A DNA stretch of 45,979 nucleotides from UBA5109 sp965661005 (GTDB lineage Bacteria; Pseudomonadota; Gammaproteobacteria; Pseudomonadales; Pseudohongiellaceae): NCBI GenBank assembly GCA_965661005.1, contig CBFICB010000010.1, positions 1 through 45,979 on the forward strand, given 5' to 3'. Positions 7,347 through 16,744 of this stretch are shown here, in pieces. Position numbers and translations under genes: made by a program. The notes beneath the pieces are model-generated. The model was given only the letters and a program-made list of their open reading frames with translations, was not told the DNA's origin and made no database searches. Positions within the stretch are counted from its first letter, which is position 1. Every line of letters begins with the position of its first letter.

Positions 7347-10300
7347 ATGCTCAGTTTGCATGGATCTCCTGCTCATTCTCAGCTAACTACGCAAAAACTC
7401 CTTAGTAATATTCAGCAAGACTTGCCCGCTGTGACTGACATTGCAACCCGGTTTGTACATTTTGTTGATCTTGTAGAAGATCTGGATCAGGGTGAGTCAA
7501 TTCTGCTGAACAGATTGTTGGAATATGGCCCAAAGGCCGAGACAGAAGAAACCTGGAACAGTGGTCAAATCTATTTAGTAATTCCGCGTTTAGGCACCAT
7601 TTCTCCCTGGTCTTCAAAAGCCACCGATATCGCTCGGAATTGTGGCTTAAGCAAATTGAAACGCCTGGAAAGAGGAGTGATTTTCACCCTGCATGCAAGT
7701 CAAGATATCGATGAGAGATTGTTACTGCCTCATTTACATGATCGTATGACTCAGGCGGTTGTGCGTGCACTGCCTGACGCTGAAAAACTGTTTGAAAGTG
7801 CAGAGCCCAACCCCATGCAAACTGTCGATGTGCTTACCGGTGGTAAACAGGCTCTGGTGGAAGCAAATGTAAACATGGGTTTGGCCTTGGCCTCTGATGA
7901 GATTGATTATTTGGTCGACAGCTTTACTGCGTTAGGTCGAAACCCTAATGATGTTGAACTGATGATGTTTGCTCAGGCGAACTCTGAACATTGTCGTCAT
8001 AAAATATTTAATGCTTCCTGGACGCTGGATGGTCAGGATCAGGATCTTTCGCTGTTTGCCATGATTCGTAATACTTATGAATGTAACAGTGAAGGAGTGC
8101 TTTCAGCCTATAAAGATAATGCCTCAGTAATGACAGGCAATAGGGCAGGACGTTTTTTTCCTGATCCACATTCTCGTACTTACCAGTATCATCAGGAACC
8201 AATCCATATCCTGACCAAAGTCGAGACACATAATCATCCAACCGCAATTGCGCCTTTTCCAGGCGCTTCAACTGGTTCAGGTGGCGAGATTCGTGATGAA
8301 GGCGCAACAGGGGTAGGTTCAAAACCTAAAGCTGGCTTAACCGGTTTTTCAGTGTCTAATTTAAAAATTCCTGGTCGGCTTCAAGCCTGGGAAATTGATC
8401 ATGGCAAACCTTCACATATTGCTTCAGCGCTGGACATTATGCTGGAAGGACCAATTGGTGGCGCTGCCTTTAATAATGAGTATGGGCGACCCAATCTATG
8501 TGGCTATTTCCGCACCTTTGAACAAGCCATGCCGTTCTCAGAATTAAAAAGTGAACAAGATATTCGAGGTTATCACAAGCCCATCATGTTGGCTGGCGGT
8601 CTCGGTAATATCCGTGACCAACATGTGCAAAAGCAGGATATTCCCGTTGGTGCTAATTTGATCGTGCTGGGCGGCCCAGCCATGCTGATTGGTCTGGGAG
8701 GTGGGGCAGCATCCTCTATGGATTCCGGTACCAGTAGTGCAGACCTCGACTTTGCCTCGGTACAGCGTGATAACGCAGAAATGGAGCGTCGCTGCCAGGA
8801 AGTAATTGATCAATGCTGGGCGCAGGGGAAAGACAACCCTATCAAATTTATTCATGATGTTGGTGCGGGCGGGTTATCCAATGCTTTACCTGAATTGGTG
8901 AAAGACGGCGAACGCGGTGGCGCATTTAAATTACGCGCAATACCGAATGCCGAAGCACAATTATCGCCAATGGAAATATGGTGCAATGAAGCTCAGGAAC
9001 GTTATGTGATGGCGGTTACTGATAAAGACCTCAAACGTTTCGAAGCTATATGTCAGCGGGAACGTTGCCCTTTTGCTGTGGTCGGTGAAGCTAAAGAAGA
9101 CTTGCATTTATCGCTTGAAGATACGTATTTCTCAAATCAGCCAATTGATCTGCCAATGTCGGTGCTATTTGGAAAGCCACCCAAAATGCATAGAGATGTG
9201 CAGCGTGTCGACGATAAATTTAAAGCCTTTGATTCCACAGGAATTACTTTGGAAGAAGCAGCAGCGCGAATATTGCAATTGCCAACAGTCGCCAGTAAAA
9301 GTTTTTTGATTACTATTGGGGACCGCTCTATAAGCGGAATGGTCGCTCGTGAACAGATGGTTGGACCCTGGCAAGTGCCAGTGGCAGATGCTGCTGTGAC
9401 AGCCCAATCCTTTGATTCCAACTATGGTGAAGCCATGGCGATTGGAGAGAGAACGCCAGCGGCACTAATAAATGCGCCAGCATCTGGTCGAATGGCCGTT
9501 GCCGAAGCTATTACCAACAGTGCCTGTGCTCGTATTGAAAAAATCAGCGACATCAAGTTATCTGCTAACTGGATGGCTGCAGCGGGTTTTCCAGGGGAAG
9601 ATGTTAAATTGTATGAGACAGTTAAAGCTGTCGGAATGGAGTTATGTCCGGAATTAGGCATTACGATTCCGGTAGGCAAGGATTCCATGTCTATGCGCAC
9701 TGTCTGGCGTGATGAAGACTCCCAGCAGAATAAAAGTGTCACCGCACCTTTATCTTTGATCGTCTCTGCTTTTGCCCCGGTTCAGGATATTCGACAGACC
9801 TTAACGCCGCAATTACGGTTAGAAAATGACAGTCGCCTGTTCTTGCTTGATTTGGGTTTAGGTTCAAATCGCCTTGGCGGCTCAGCTTTGGCGCAGGTTT
9901 TTAATCAGTTCGGTAACAAGGTGCCAGATGTGCATAGTGCTTCTGATCTAAAAGCCTTCTTTGCTTTTATTCAGGATGCGATGCAGCAGCAATTATTGCT
10001 GGCATATCATGACCGCTCTGATGGTGGTTTGTTTGTGACTTTGATGGAGATGGCTTTTGCCGGGCATTGTGGTTTGTCTATTCATTTAGGAGAAATTAGC
10101 AGTCCTCTTGAGCATCTTGAAAATCTGTTTAATGAAGAGTTAGGGGCTGTTATTCAGGTTGCTAGTAACAACGTTTCTCAGCTTCAGGAATTAGCAGAAG
10201 ACTACGGTTTGGCAGATATTTGTTTTGATATTGGTGAACCGGTGGCTGGCGATGAAGTGTATTTCTTTTATGAAGGACAAGAAGTCCTAAGCGGTTCTCG

Positions 10301-11255
10301 CTCGCATTATCAAAGCTTATGGTCAAATACTTCATATGCTATGCAAAGTCTCAGAGATAATAGTGAATGTGCACGTCAGGAATACGAAGGTATTCAAAAT
10401 AAAAACGATACTGGTCTTTTTAGTAAACTCAGTTTCGATATCAATGAAGATATTTCCGCATCATTTATTAATAACAAGCTTAAACCTCGTATTGCCATCT
10501 TGCGCGAGCAAGGTGTGAACGGGCAATTGGAAATGGCAGCCGCATTTGACCGAGCGGGTTTTGACGCTATTGATGTGCATATGAGTGATATTATTAGTGG
10601 TGATGTAAGCCTCGATCAGTTTAATGCTCTGGTTGCCTGTGGTGGTTTTTCTTATGGTGATGTACTAGGCGCTGGAGAAGGCTGGGCTAAATCAATCTTG
10701 TTTAATGACAATGCGCGCAAACAATTTGAAACCTTCTTTTTGCGAGAAAACACTTTAGCGCTAGGTGTGTGTAACGGTTGTCAAATGATGTCCAATTTAC
10801 ATGAATTAATCCCTGGTACTTCGCATTGGCCTCATTTTGTCAGAAATGCTTCTGAGCAATTTGAAGGCAGAAACTCTCTGGTAAAAATTCAGGAAAGTCC
10901 TTCGGTTTTTCTGGCAGGCATGGCAGGTTCGGTATTCCCGATTGCCGTCGCCCATGGTGAGGGTAGAGCTGAATTTAGCTCTGAAAAAGCACAGCAGACT
11001 GCTTTAAAGAGCGGTCTTGTTGCTATGCAGTTTGCTGACTATTCTGGTAAGGAAACTAACAGCTATCCGGCCAACCCTAATGGCTCACCTGAAGGTATTG
11101 CCGCATTGTGTAATGAAGATGGGCGATTCACAATCATGATGCCTCATCCAGAGCGTGTATTTCGCGCTGTCACTAATTCCTGGCGACCGGATGACTGGCA
11201 GGAGTATGGTCCCACCATGCGCATGTTTAGAAATGCCAGGTATTGGTTAGCATAG
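7347..11255 (+). CDS. purL: Phosphoribosylformylglycinamidine synthase (FGAM synthase)
   Basis: Fourth step of de novo purine synthesis: FGAR + glutamine + ATP to FGAM. About 1302 residues, the long single-chain type of Gammaproteobacteria: a PurS-like N-terminus, a linker, two AIRS-type ATP-binding halves (HNHPTAIAPFPGASTGSGGE; IHDVGAGGLSNALPEL; PVGKDSMSM; HDRSDGGL) and a C-terminal class-I glutaminase with nucleophile Cys1142 (LGVCNGCQMM) and His1267 (MMPHPERVFR). The ATG at 7347 is preferred over a TTG at 7335 because MLSLHGSPA aligns with the usual start (E. coli begins similarly before RGSPALS), with AAGG upstream. It is apparently monocistronic. Confidence 0.97.
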   Translation: MLSLHGSPAHSQLTTQKLLSNIQQDLPAVTDIATRFVHFVDLVEDLDQGESILLNRLLEYGPKAETEETWNSGQIYLVIPRLGTISPWSSKATDIARNCGLSKLKRLERGVIFTLHASQDIDERLLLPHLHDRMTQAVVRALPDAEKLFESAEPNPMQTVDVLTGGKQALVEANVNMGLALASDEIDYLVDSFTALGRNPNDVELMMFAQANSEHCRHKIFNASWTLDGQDQDLSLFAMIRNTYECNSEGVLSAYKDNASVMTGNRAGRFFPDPHSRTYQYHQEPIHILTKVETHNHPTAIAPFPGASTGSGGEIRDEGATGVGSKPKAGLTGFSVSNLKIPGRLQAWEIDHGKPSHIASALDIMLEGPIGGAAFNNEYGRPNLCGYFRTFEQAMPFSELKSEQDIRGYHKPIMLAGGLGNIRDQHVQKQDIPVGANLIVLGGPAMLIGLGGGAASSMDSGTSSADLDFASVQRDNAEMERRCQEVIDQCWAQGKDNPIKFIHDVGAGGLSNALPELVKDGERGGAFKLRAIPNAEAQLSPMEIWCNEAQERYVMAVTDKDLKRFEAICQRERCPFAVVGEAKEDLHLSLEDTYFSNQPIDLPMSVLFGKPPKMHRDVQRVDDKFKAFDSTGITLEEAAARILQLPTVASKSFLITIGDRSISGMVAREQMVGPWQVPVADAAVTAQSFDSNYGEAMAIGERTPAALINAPASGRMAVAEAITNSACARIEKISDIKLSANWMAAAGFPGEDVKLYETVKAVGMELCPELGITIPVGKDSMSMRTVWRDEDSQQNKSVTAPLSLIVSAFAPVQDIRQTLTPQLRLENDSRLFLLDLGLGSNRLGGSALAQVFNQFGNKVPDVHSASDLKAFFAFIQDAMQQQLLLAYHDRSDGGLFVTLMEMAFAGHCGLSIHLGEISSPLEHLENLFNEELGAVIQVASNNVSQLQELAEDYGLADICFDIGEPVAGDEVYFFYEGQEVLSGSRSHYQSLWSNTSYAMQSLRDNSECARQEYEGIQNKNDTGLFSKLSFDINEDISASFINNKLKPRIAILREQGVNGQLEMAAAFDRAGFDAIDVHMSDIISGDVSLDQFNALVACGGFSYGDVLGAGEGWAKSILFNDNARKQFETFFLRENTLALGVCNGCQMMSNLHELIPGTSHWPHFVRNASEQFEGRNSLVKIQESPSVFLAGMAGSVFPIAVAHGEGRAEFSSEKAQQTALKSGLVAMQFADYSGKETNSYPANPNGSPEGIAALCNEDGRFTIMMPHPERVFRAVTNSWRPDDWQEYGPTMRMFRNARYWLA

Positions 11256-11433
11256 AGCAAGCCCCTAAAAAGACGTTAAAAAAAGCTACAAAAAAAGACC
11301 GCATAATCCTTTTTGGTTCTCTTCAGGACTAAATTCTCCGGGTTCATCTTATAGTGACGCTTAAGGTTCAGATAATATAATATGCCTTTAAGCCGGTTAT
11401 TTTGTCATCATGTAAGATACAGGTGTTATCTCC

Positions 11434-11889
11434 ATGTTCAAGAATAAAGTTCCTCCGCCAATAATAACTTTAGTCTGTGTTTTACTGATGTGGCTGCTTT
11501 CACTGTTTACTATGAATATTAGCTTGAGCGCTCCAATACGTATTTCATTATTGCTAGTTATTCTACTTGCTGCTTTGGCTTTTATCTTTTCTGGTATCGT
11601 TTCTTTTAGACGTGCGGACACAACAATTGATCCAATGAAACCAGAGACTGCATCTTCGTTGGTTTCTACCGGCATCTATCGTGTTTCGAGAAATCCAATG
11701 TATGTTGGCTTGGCGATGCTGCTTGTGGCATGGCTGATATATTTGTCATCACCATTATCAATTATCGGAGTTATTGCGTTTATCTTTTACATCAATGAGT
11801 TTCAAATTAAACCAGAAGAACGAGCTTTGGAAAAAAAGTTTGGACTTGAATTTACTGAATATAAGTTAAGGGTTAGAAGATGGATTTAA
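11434..11889 (+). CDS. Isoprenylcysteine carboxyl methyltransferase family membrane protein
   Basis: A 151-residue protein with about four membrane helices and the ICMT/PEMT-like signature in its second half: TGIYRVSRNPMYVGL, then a hydrophobic hairpin, then the EERALEKKFGLEFTEYKLRVRRWI tail. In this superfamily the RNPMY and E-E motifs form the S-adenosylmethionine pocket. Bacterial members methylate unknown small or lipid substrates, and none can be named here. AGGTG lies 8 bases before the ATG. The 178 bases after purL hold nothing recognisable. Confidence 0.82.
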   Translation: MFKNKVPPPIITLVCVLLMWLLSLFTMNISLSAPIRISLLLVILLAALAFIFSGIVSFRRADTTIDPMKPETASSLVSTGIYRVSRNPMYVGLAMLLVAWLIYLSSPLSIIGVIAFIFYINEFQIKPEERALEKKFGLEFTEYKLRVRRWI

Positions 11890-11954
11890 AATAGTTTTGA
11901 GGAAAATTGAGAGAAAGGATGTTGGATTAAGTTTAGTCAAAAAGAGGGTTGGCC

Positions 11955-12482
11955 ATGAAAAGAATAAAAATGCTAATTGTTATGCTCGGCAGTTTTTTTA
12001 TGAGTCCGGGGTTTGCATAAAATCAAAGTTGCATATCAGAAGAAGGGTTTGCAGCTTTTGACTTCTGGGTAGGGGAATGGGAGGTCTTTCCTAACGATAG
12101 TAATAATTCCAATCAGGTTGGCACTAATATCATTGAAAAATTAGAAAACGGATGTGCCTTAATGGAAACCTGGGCGGGTGCAGGTGGTTCATCCGGTATC
12201 AGTATCAATTATTATAACCCTGTAAGAGATGAGTGGCGTCAACTTTGGGTATCTGCAGGAGAATATGCTATCGATATTGTTGGGGGCTTAGTGGATGGCA
12301 CAGTGGTATTGGTGGGTGAAATTTATAACTACGCTAGTAATGAAACCTACGATTTTCGAGGAAGCTGGACGCCGAACGACAATGGCAGCGTAAGGCAGTT
12401 TTTCGAACAATATAATGATGAAACTGAAATATGGGACCCCTGGTTTGATGGTCTCTATGTGCCAGTTTCGAAGAGTAACTGA
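11955..12482 (+). pseudogene. Secreted DUF1579-like protein interrupted by one in-frame stop
   Basis: Reading from the ATG at 11955 (AGAGGG site upstream) gives a textbook signal peptide, MKRIKMLIVMLGSFFMSPGFA, and then a TAA at 12018-12020. The same frame then continues without interruption to 12482: NQSCISEEGFAAFDFWVGEWE onward, through NYYNPVRDEWRQLWVS to DGLYVPVSKSN. The FDFWVGEWE opening is typical of DUF1579/lipocalin-like secreted proteins. The break is one substitution away from CAA (Gln), and the rest looks intact. A fresh inactivation, a sequencing/assembly error or read-through are all possible. An internal ATG (12162) would give a fragment without signal peptide or first strands. 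Confidence 0.8.
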
Positions 12483-12519
12483 AAATTCCTCAGTGCTGAT
12501 TATAAATAAGGAGAATCAT

Positions 12520-12756
12520 ATTAACGATCGACCCGAGAATGTTGTCAGTAAAAAGATGATTCGTTTAGCGATTTATGAAACTCCTGGGACTGTTTTTGTT
12601 GTGTTGGGTTTGTACGGAAAATTCTGGGCAAATGGAAACGCTTTTGTTGATTTCTTGAATGATTCAAATAATGTTAATTTAATTTTGACCATAGGCATTG
12701 TGATTTGGCTTTATTGTTGGACAGAATTCATTAAACTTTTTAGAAATAAACGTTGA
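12520..12756 (+). CDS. Small membrane protein of unknown function
   Basis: A short ORF with two probable membrane helices (TVFVVLGLYGKFW; VNLILTIGIVIWLYCWTEFI) and a basic end (RNKR). The frame is open from 12415, but that part is out of frame inside the preceding gene and looks non-coding. A good AAGGAG site (12508-12513) points to an unusual ATT start at 12520 (78 residues); the ATG at 12556 (66 residues) has a weaker site. I do not recognise the family, and the start is uncertain. Confidence 0.45.
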   Translation: MNDRPENVVSKKMIRLAIYETPGTVFVVLGLYGKFWANGNAFVDFLNDSNNVNLILTIGIVIWLYCWTEFIKLFRNKR

Positions 12757-12983
12757 CTTTGAATTTTACTGGCTATACCCTGCGATCAGCTAGAAAGTGT
12801 GGCTAAATATTTATAACTTCTTTTCGTTGCGTATCTTGTATTTCATCGTTCTCTGTTATTTAAATCTAGTATTTAAAAGAGTATCTAAAGAGTTTCTAAA
12901 TTAAAGCTTATTTCCATGCTAAAACTCGTCTCCTTAGGATTTCTTAATGAGGCAATATTTTTTTAAATTTATAGGTAATTTTT
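12757..12983 (+). promoter_or_regulatory. Leader region of the cold-shock gene
   Basis: 227 AT-rich bases with no coding character precede the csp start. They hold a nearly exact tandem pair of 11-base units (12876-12886 and 12887-12897, AAAGAGTATCT / AAAGAGTTTCT). Cold-shock genes of the CspA type usually carry long structured leaders that act as thermosensors. That role is inferred from the family, not demonstrated by a structure I could verify here. Confidence 0.35.
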
Positions 12984-13193
12984 ATGTCTGATAAAGTAAC
13001 TGGTACGGTTAAATGGTTTAATGAATCAAAAGGTTTTGGTTTTATTGAACAAGAGTCTGGTCCTGATGTGTTTGCACATTACAGTGCGATCTCTAGCTCT
13101 GGATACAAAACACTGGCTGAAGGTCAAAAAGTTGAGTTCGAAGTAACTCAAGGTCAAAAAGGCCCTCAGGCTGAAAATATTGTTGCTATCTAA
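12984..13193 (+). CDS. Cold-shock protein, CspA family
   Basis: A 69-residue single-stranded nucleic-acid-binding protein, an RNA chaperone acting in the cytoplasm. Both RNA-binding motifs are intact: KGFGFIE (RNP1, residues about 16-22) and VFAHYS (RNP2, about 29-34). The start TGTVKWFNESKGFGFI and end GPQAENIVAI are standard. RNP2 reads FAHY where FVHF is usual, a common variant. It is monocistronic, with a leader upstream and a terminator downstream. Cold induction is likely but cannot be read from the coding sequence. Confidence 0.95.
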   Translation: MSDKVTGTVKWFNESKGFGFIEQESGPDVFAHYSAISSSGYKTLAEGQKVEFEVTQGQKGPQAENIVAI

Positions 13194-13214
13194 TAGCAAT
13201 CATTATTTTTGATA

Positions 13215-13242
13215 AAAAGCAGCTTTCGAGCTGCTTTTTTTT
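13215..13242 (+). terminator. Intrinsic terminator of the cold-shock gene
   Basis: A 7-bp stem AGCAGCT-TTCG-AGCTGCT (13218-13235), extended by flanking A/T pairs, is followed by eight T. It lies about 25 bases after the csp stop. Confidence 0.88.
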
Positions 13243-13384
13243 GTCTGAATTTTACGCTGCTTCTTATTTACTGTATTTACAGTTACTTATTTATTGGTTA
13301 TTTATTTTATCGAGATATTCTCCATATTAAGCTGAACTAAGAATTCTACTAGTTCCTGCTGTACTCAAGAGTTATATTAGCCTG

Positions 13385-13699
13385 ATGCTTAAACTTTGTT
13401 TTTATGTTCCCGAGTCACATCTAGAAAGAGTTAAAACTGCCTTGTTTAGTGTTGGTGCAGGTAAAATCGGTCATTATGATTCATGCAGTTGGCAAACTCT
13501 CGGGCAGGGGCAGTTCCGGCCACTTGAAGGCAGTAGTCCTTATTTAGGGCAAAAGGGGGCTGTGGAAACTGTTCAAGAGTATAAAGTTGAGATGGTATGT
13601 GATGAAGCTTTAATAAAAAAAGTGCTAGACACCTTACGTAGAGTGCATCCTTATGAAGAACCGGCCTATGATGTGATGAAATTGGTAGAATTTGGATGA
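13385..13699 (+). CDS. YqfO/NIF3-like small protein
   Basis: A 104-residue protein corresponding to the CutA-like module of NIF3/YqfO proteins found alone in Gammaproteobacteria: start LKLCFYVPESHLERVKTALFS, middle IGHYDSCSWQTLGQGQFRP, end LRRVHPYEEPAYDV. Function is not established; in larger relatives this module sits within a metal-binding NIF3 protein. The stop overlaps the next start (ATGA), so it is probably co-translated with the DUF4159 gene. No strong ribosome site is seen before the ATG. Confidence 0.85.
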   Translation: MLKLCFYVPESHLERVKTALFSVGAGKIGHYDSCSWQTLGQGQFRPLEGSSPYLGQKGAVETVQEYKVEMVCDEALIKKVLDTLRRVHPYEEPAYDVMKLVEFG

Positions 13700-14499
13700 T
13701 GTCTTCTTTTAAGCACTTTTTTAGGCACTTTTTGCTTTTAGTTTTATTACTGATCTCGACTGTGATATCGGCACAGGAAATTCCAAGGTCTGATCAACCT
13801 CAAGCGGAATTTCATATGGCCAGACTGATTTATAATAATGGTTTTGGTCCTATGGGCAGAAATTTTGCTATTTCCAGCCGAGGGCGTGGCTGGTGGGCCA
13901 TCGATTATCCGGCGGCTGAAATTCACTTTTTGGATGGTTTGAGTCGGCTTTCACGTATTGATGTTGCCGAAGATAGTATTCATTTAAGCATAATGGATGA
14001 TGAAATTTTTGATTATCCCTGGTTATTTGCTCAACAGCTTGGACAAGGTGGTTGGGATCCAAAACCCGAAGAAATAGAGCGCTGGCGTGAATATCTTTAT
14101 CGAGGTGGGTTTTTGGTGGTTGATGACTTTCATGGTGCCGCCGAATGGCAATCCTTTCAGCACGGCATTAGCAAAATATTCCCTACTCGTGCCATTGTCG
14201 ACCTAAGTGAAGGTGATGAAGTATTTAATGTGCTTTATGTTCTGGATCAATTAACTCAGATTCCGGGCCGTCGTCATCTCTATAGAGCGGCTGATGGGTC
14301 AATACAGGCTCAATTACGCGGCCTTCAGTCATGGAGAGGTATTTATGATGATAATGGCCGACTGATAGTGGCCATTAACTATAATATGGATATGGGAGAT
14401 GCCTGGGAACATGCAGACGACCCTGTCTATCCAGAGCCTATGACAGCACTGGCTTACCGCTTTGGCTTGAATTATGTGATTTATGCGATGACACACTAG
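13696..14499 (+). CDS. Exported DUF4159 domain protein
   Basis: A 267-residue protein with a signal peptide (a Phe/Leu-rich stretch ending at TVISAQ, about residue 26). The DUF4159 body includes DEIFDYPWLFAQQLGQGGWD, then YLYRGGFLVVDDFHGAAEW, and a C-terminal GFLNYVIYAMTH-like end (FGLNYVIYAMTH). The domain occurs in bacterial secreted or membrane-anchored proteins, often near MoxR/vWA clusters, with no known activity; no such partners are nearby here. It overlaps the YqfO-like gene by four bases; a second ATG at 13699 is possible. Lead-in to the transglycosylase gene is about 95 bases. Confidence 0.85.
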   Translation: MMSSFKHFFRHFLLLVLLLISTVISAQEIPRSDQPQAEFHMARLIYNNGFGPMGRNFAISSRGRGWWAIDYPAAEIHFLDGLSRLSRIDVAEDSIHLSIMDDEIFDYPWLFAQQLGQGGWDPKPEEIERWREYLYRGGFLVVDDFHGAAEWQSFQHGISKIFPTRAIVDLSEGDEVFNVLYVLDQLTQIPGRRHLYRAADGSIQAQLRGLQSWRGIYDDNGRLIVAINYNMDMGDAWEHADDPVYPEPMTALAYRFGLNYVIYAMTH

Positions 14500-14594
14500 C
14501 TTGATCTAGCGTAAATCGGCTTTATCATTATCTTGTAAAATTGCATATACTCAATTACTCTTTGCCCCAAGAAACAGGGGATTACACTAGTTTT

Positions 14595-16736
14595 ATGCGC
14601 AGATACTTTAGCTTACAACTCAGCCTACTATTTTACTTTGGCGGGTTAATATTCTCAGTTGCTGCTCACTCTGCAGAAAGTGACTTTCCTGTTCCTGATA
14701 ATATCCGTCCGGCCATTGAATTCTGGGTCAAGGTCTATACCGAGGCAGATACAGAAAGCGGCTTTCTGCATGATGCTGAAAATCTATCCGTCATTTACAC
14801 CAAATTGAACCGTGACCGTACGACTATCAATGATACGCGAGATGATATTGCGAATGACTTGCGAGTGTTAGCTGGAGGTAAACGTAGCGGTTTAACGGGA
14901 TCACAGCAGGAAATTCTGGATCTATGGCCTGCAGATGTTTCCAATGAACGCCTGGCAAGAGCTGCTAATAGCGTGCGTTGGCAGCTAGGACAAAGAGATC
15001 GCTTTATTGCTGGTTTAAAGCGTGCCGGAGCCTATCGTGAGCACATTGAAGACGTGGTAAGTAGTAAAGGTATGCCAATTGAACTGGCTATATTGCCGCA
15101 TGTTGAATCATCCTTTCATCCCGGGGCTTATTCCAGTGCAGCAGCTACTGGAATGTGGCAGTTCGTGCGTTCAACTGCACAGCGTTTTATGCAAGTAGAC
15201 TATATTGTTGATGAGCGCTTGGATCCTTATGCCGCAACTTTTGGTGCTATGGAATTACTTGAGTTCAACCATAATGCTTTAGGTACCTGGCCTCTGGCTT
15301 TAACGGCCTATAACCATGGAGCCAATGGTATAGCCCGCGCTATAAGAGATGTTGGTAGTAATGATATTGGTCGAATTATTGCTGAGTATAAGGGCCCGCG
15401 TTTTGGCTTTGCATCGCGTAATTTTTACCCACAATTTCTTGCCGCTCTTCATGTCGATAGTAATTATCAGGATTACTTTGGTGATATTGTTCTTGATTCT
15501 CATCCTGGGTTCTATGAAGAAGAGATGGAGTCTTTTGTATCTGCCCAGGATTTAGCCAGGAGTCTTAATGTCAGTGTTGCCGAATTGCAACGTGATAATC
15601 CGGCTTTGCAACCATCAGTTTGGTCTGGCACAAAGCGTATTCCTAAGGGTTACTCAATTAAAGTCAGACGAGATAGCTTAGCTAATGGCGATTTATTAGC
15701 TGGTCTAAACAGCTTGCCTTTGACCACCTTATATAGCGAGCAGATTCCTGATTTAAGTTACGTTGTTCGTCGTGGCGACTCCTTATCGGTTATCGCCGAA
15801 CGCTATAACACGACGATATCAGAATTAGTCGCGATCAATCAGCTTCGCGACAGAAATACCATTCGTATTGGACAGCAAATATTATTACCTCAACAAGATG
15901 GATCGATACCGACTTTAGTCGTAAATAATGGTTCTCCACTTGAGATTCCTGCCAATGGTCTCTATGAAGTGAGAAGAGGCGATACTCTGTCAATCATAGC
16001 TGAGCGTTATCAGGTGTCCGTGGATAGTCTGGTTGCTTTAAATTCATTAAATAACCGGGGCATGATATATCCGGGTCAAAGTCTGCGTTTACGCTCTAAT
16101 GATGTGCCAGCGCCGACCACTTCAACGCGTGTGGCTGTTGTTGAGGAAGAAGACTCGGTGGAAGATAGTGAAATAGAATTGATCGCTGAAGCAGGCATAG
16201 GAAGAGATGGAGAAGTTGAAGCCGAACTGGATGCTACCCTGGAAGCGGTTGAAGCTGACGTGATGGCTGAGGAAACTCAAGCTCAATTATTAGTGGATTT
16301 GTCAGCTGACCCAGCCGATTACAGTGTCGCCAGTGATGGAACAATAGAAATACAGGCGATTGAAACTCTGGGTCATTATGCAGACTGGCTTGGGATCAGA
16401 ACGCAGGTGCTGCGTAATATTAATGGCCTGGCATTTCGTGATCCGGTGATGATTGGTGACCGGCTAAGGCTCGATTTCTCCGAAATAGGCAGGGCAACAT
16501 TTGAAAATCGTCGTCGTCAGTTCCACAGGGATTTACAGCAACAATACTTCACGACTTATCGAATTCAACAAACCGAAGAATACAGCATACAACGCAGGGA
16601 TTTTCTCGAAACGCTCACCAGGCAGCGTTCTGTACCCATATGGTTGTTCAGGCAGTACAACCCGGAAGTAAATTTTGAGCGTTTGCAGATAGGGCAGGTT
16701 GTTGTATTCCCGGTGGTGCAGCGAGTATCACTCTAG
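14595..16736 (+). CDS. MltD-like lytic murein transglycosylase with LysM repeats
   Basis: Cleaves peptidoglycan glycan strands in the periplasm. From ATG 14595 the protein is 713 residues with a clear signal peptide (SLLFYFGGLIFSVAAHSA); the frame is open to a TTG at 14541, but that adds a non-signal stretch. The SLT domain holds catalytic Glu171 (ILPHVESSFHPGAYS), TGMWQFVRSTA and LTAYNHGANG. Two strong LysM repeats follow (YVVRRGDSLSVIAERYNTT and YEVRRGDTLSIIAERYQVS), with weaker LysM-like units before (QDLARSLNVSVAELQ) and near the C-terminus. A strongly acidic linker at about residues 512-570 (EEEDSVEDSEIELIAE) separates the second LysM from the tail. It resembles E. coli MltD but is longer. 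Confidence 0.92.
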   Translation: MRRYFSLQLSLLFYFGGLIFSVAAHSAESDFPVPDNIRPAIEFWVKVYTEADTESGFLHDAENLSVIYTKLNRDRTTINDTRDDIANDLRVLAGGKRSGLTGSQQEILDLWPADVSNERLARAANSVRWQLGQRDRFIAGLKRAGAYREHIEDVVSSKGMPIELAILPHVESSFHPGAYSSAAATGMWQFVRSTAQRFMQVDYIVDERLDPYAATFGAMELLEFNHNALGTWPLALTAYNHGANGIARAIRDVGSNDIGRIIAEYKGPRFGFASRNFYPQFLAALHVDSNYQDYFGDIVLDSHPGFYEEEMESFVSAQDLARSLNVSVAELQRDNPALQPSVWSGTKRIPKGYSIKVRRDSLANGDLLAGLNSLPLTTLYSEQIPDLSYVVRRGDSLSVIAERYNTTISELVAINQLRDRNTIRIGQQILLPQQDGSIPTLVVNNGSPLEIPANGLYEVRRGDTLSIIAERYQVSVDSLVALNSLNNRGMIYPGQSLRLRSNDVPAPTTSTRVAVVEEEDSVEDSEIELIAEAGIGRDGEVEAELDATLEAVEADVMAEETQAQLLVDLSADPADYSVASDGTIEIQAIETLGHYADWLGIRTQVLRNINGLAFRDPVMIGDRLRLDFSEIGRATFENRRRQFHRDLQQQYFTTYRIQQTEEYSIQRRDFLETLTRQRSVPIWLFRQYNPEVNFERLQIGQVVVFPVVQRVSL

Positions 16737-16744
16737 CTTAATAC

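Noticed and set aside
9137..9742. Several antisense frames inside purL
   Set aside because: All fall inside a continuous, well-conserved purL reading frame.
11397..11675. 92-codon minus-strand frame over the ICMT-like gene
   Set aside because: The plus-strand ICMT signature is unmistakable; the reverse frame has no support.
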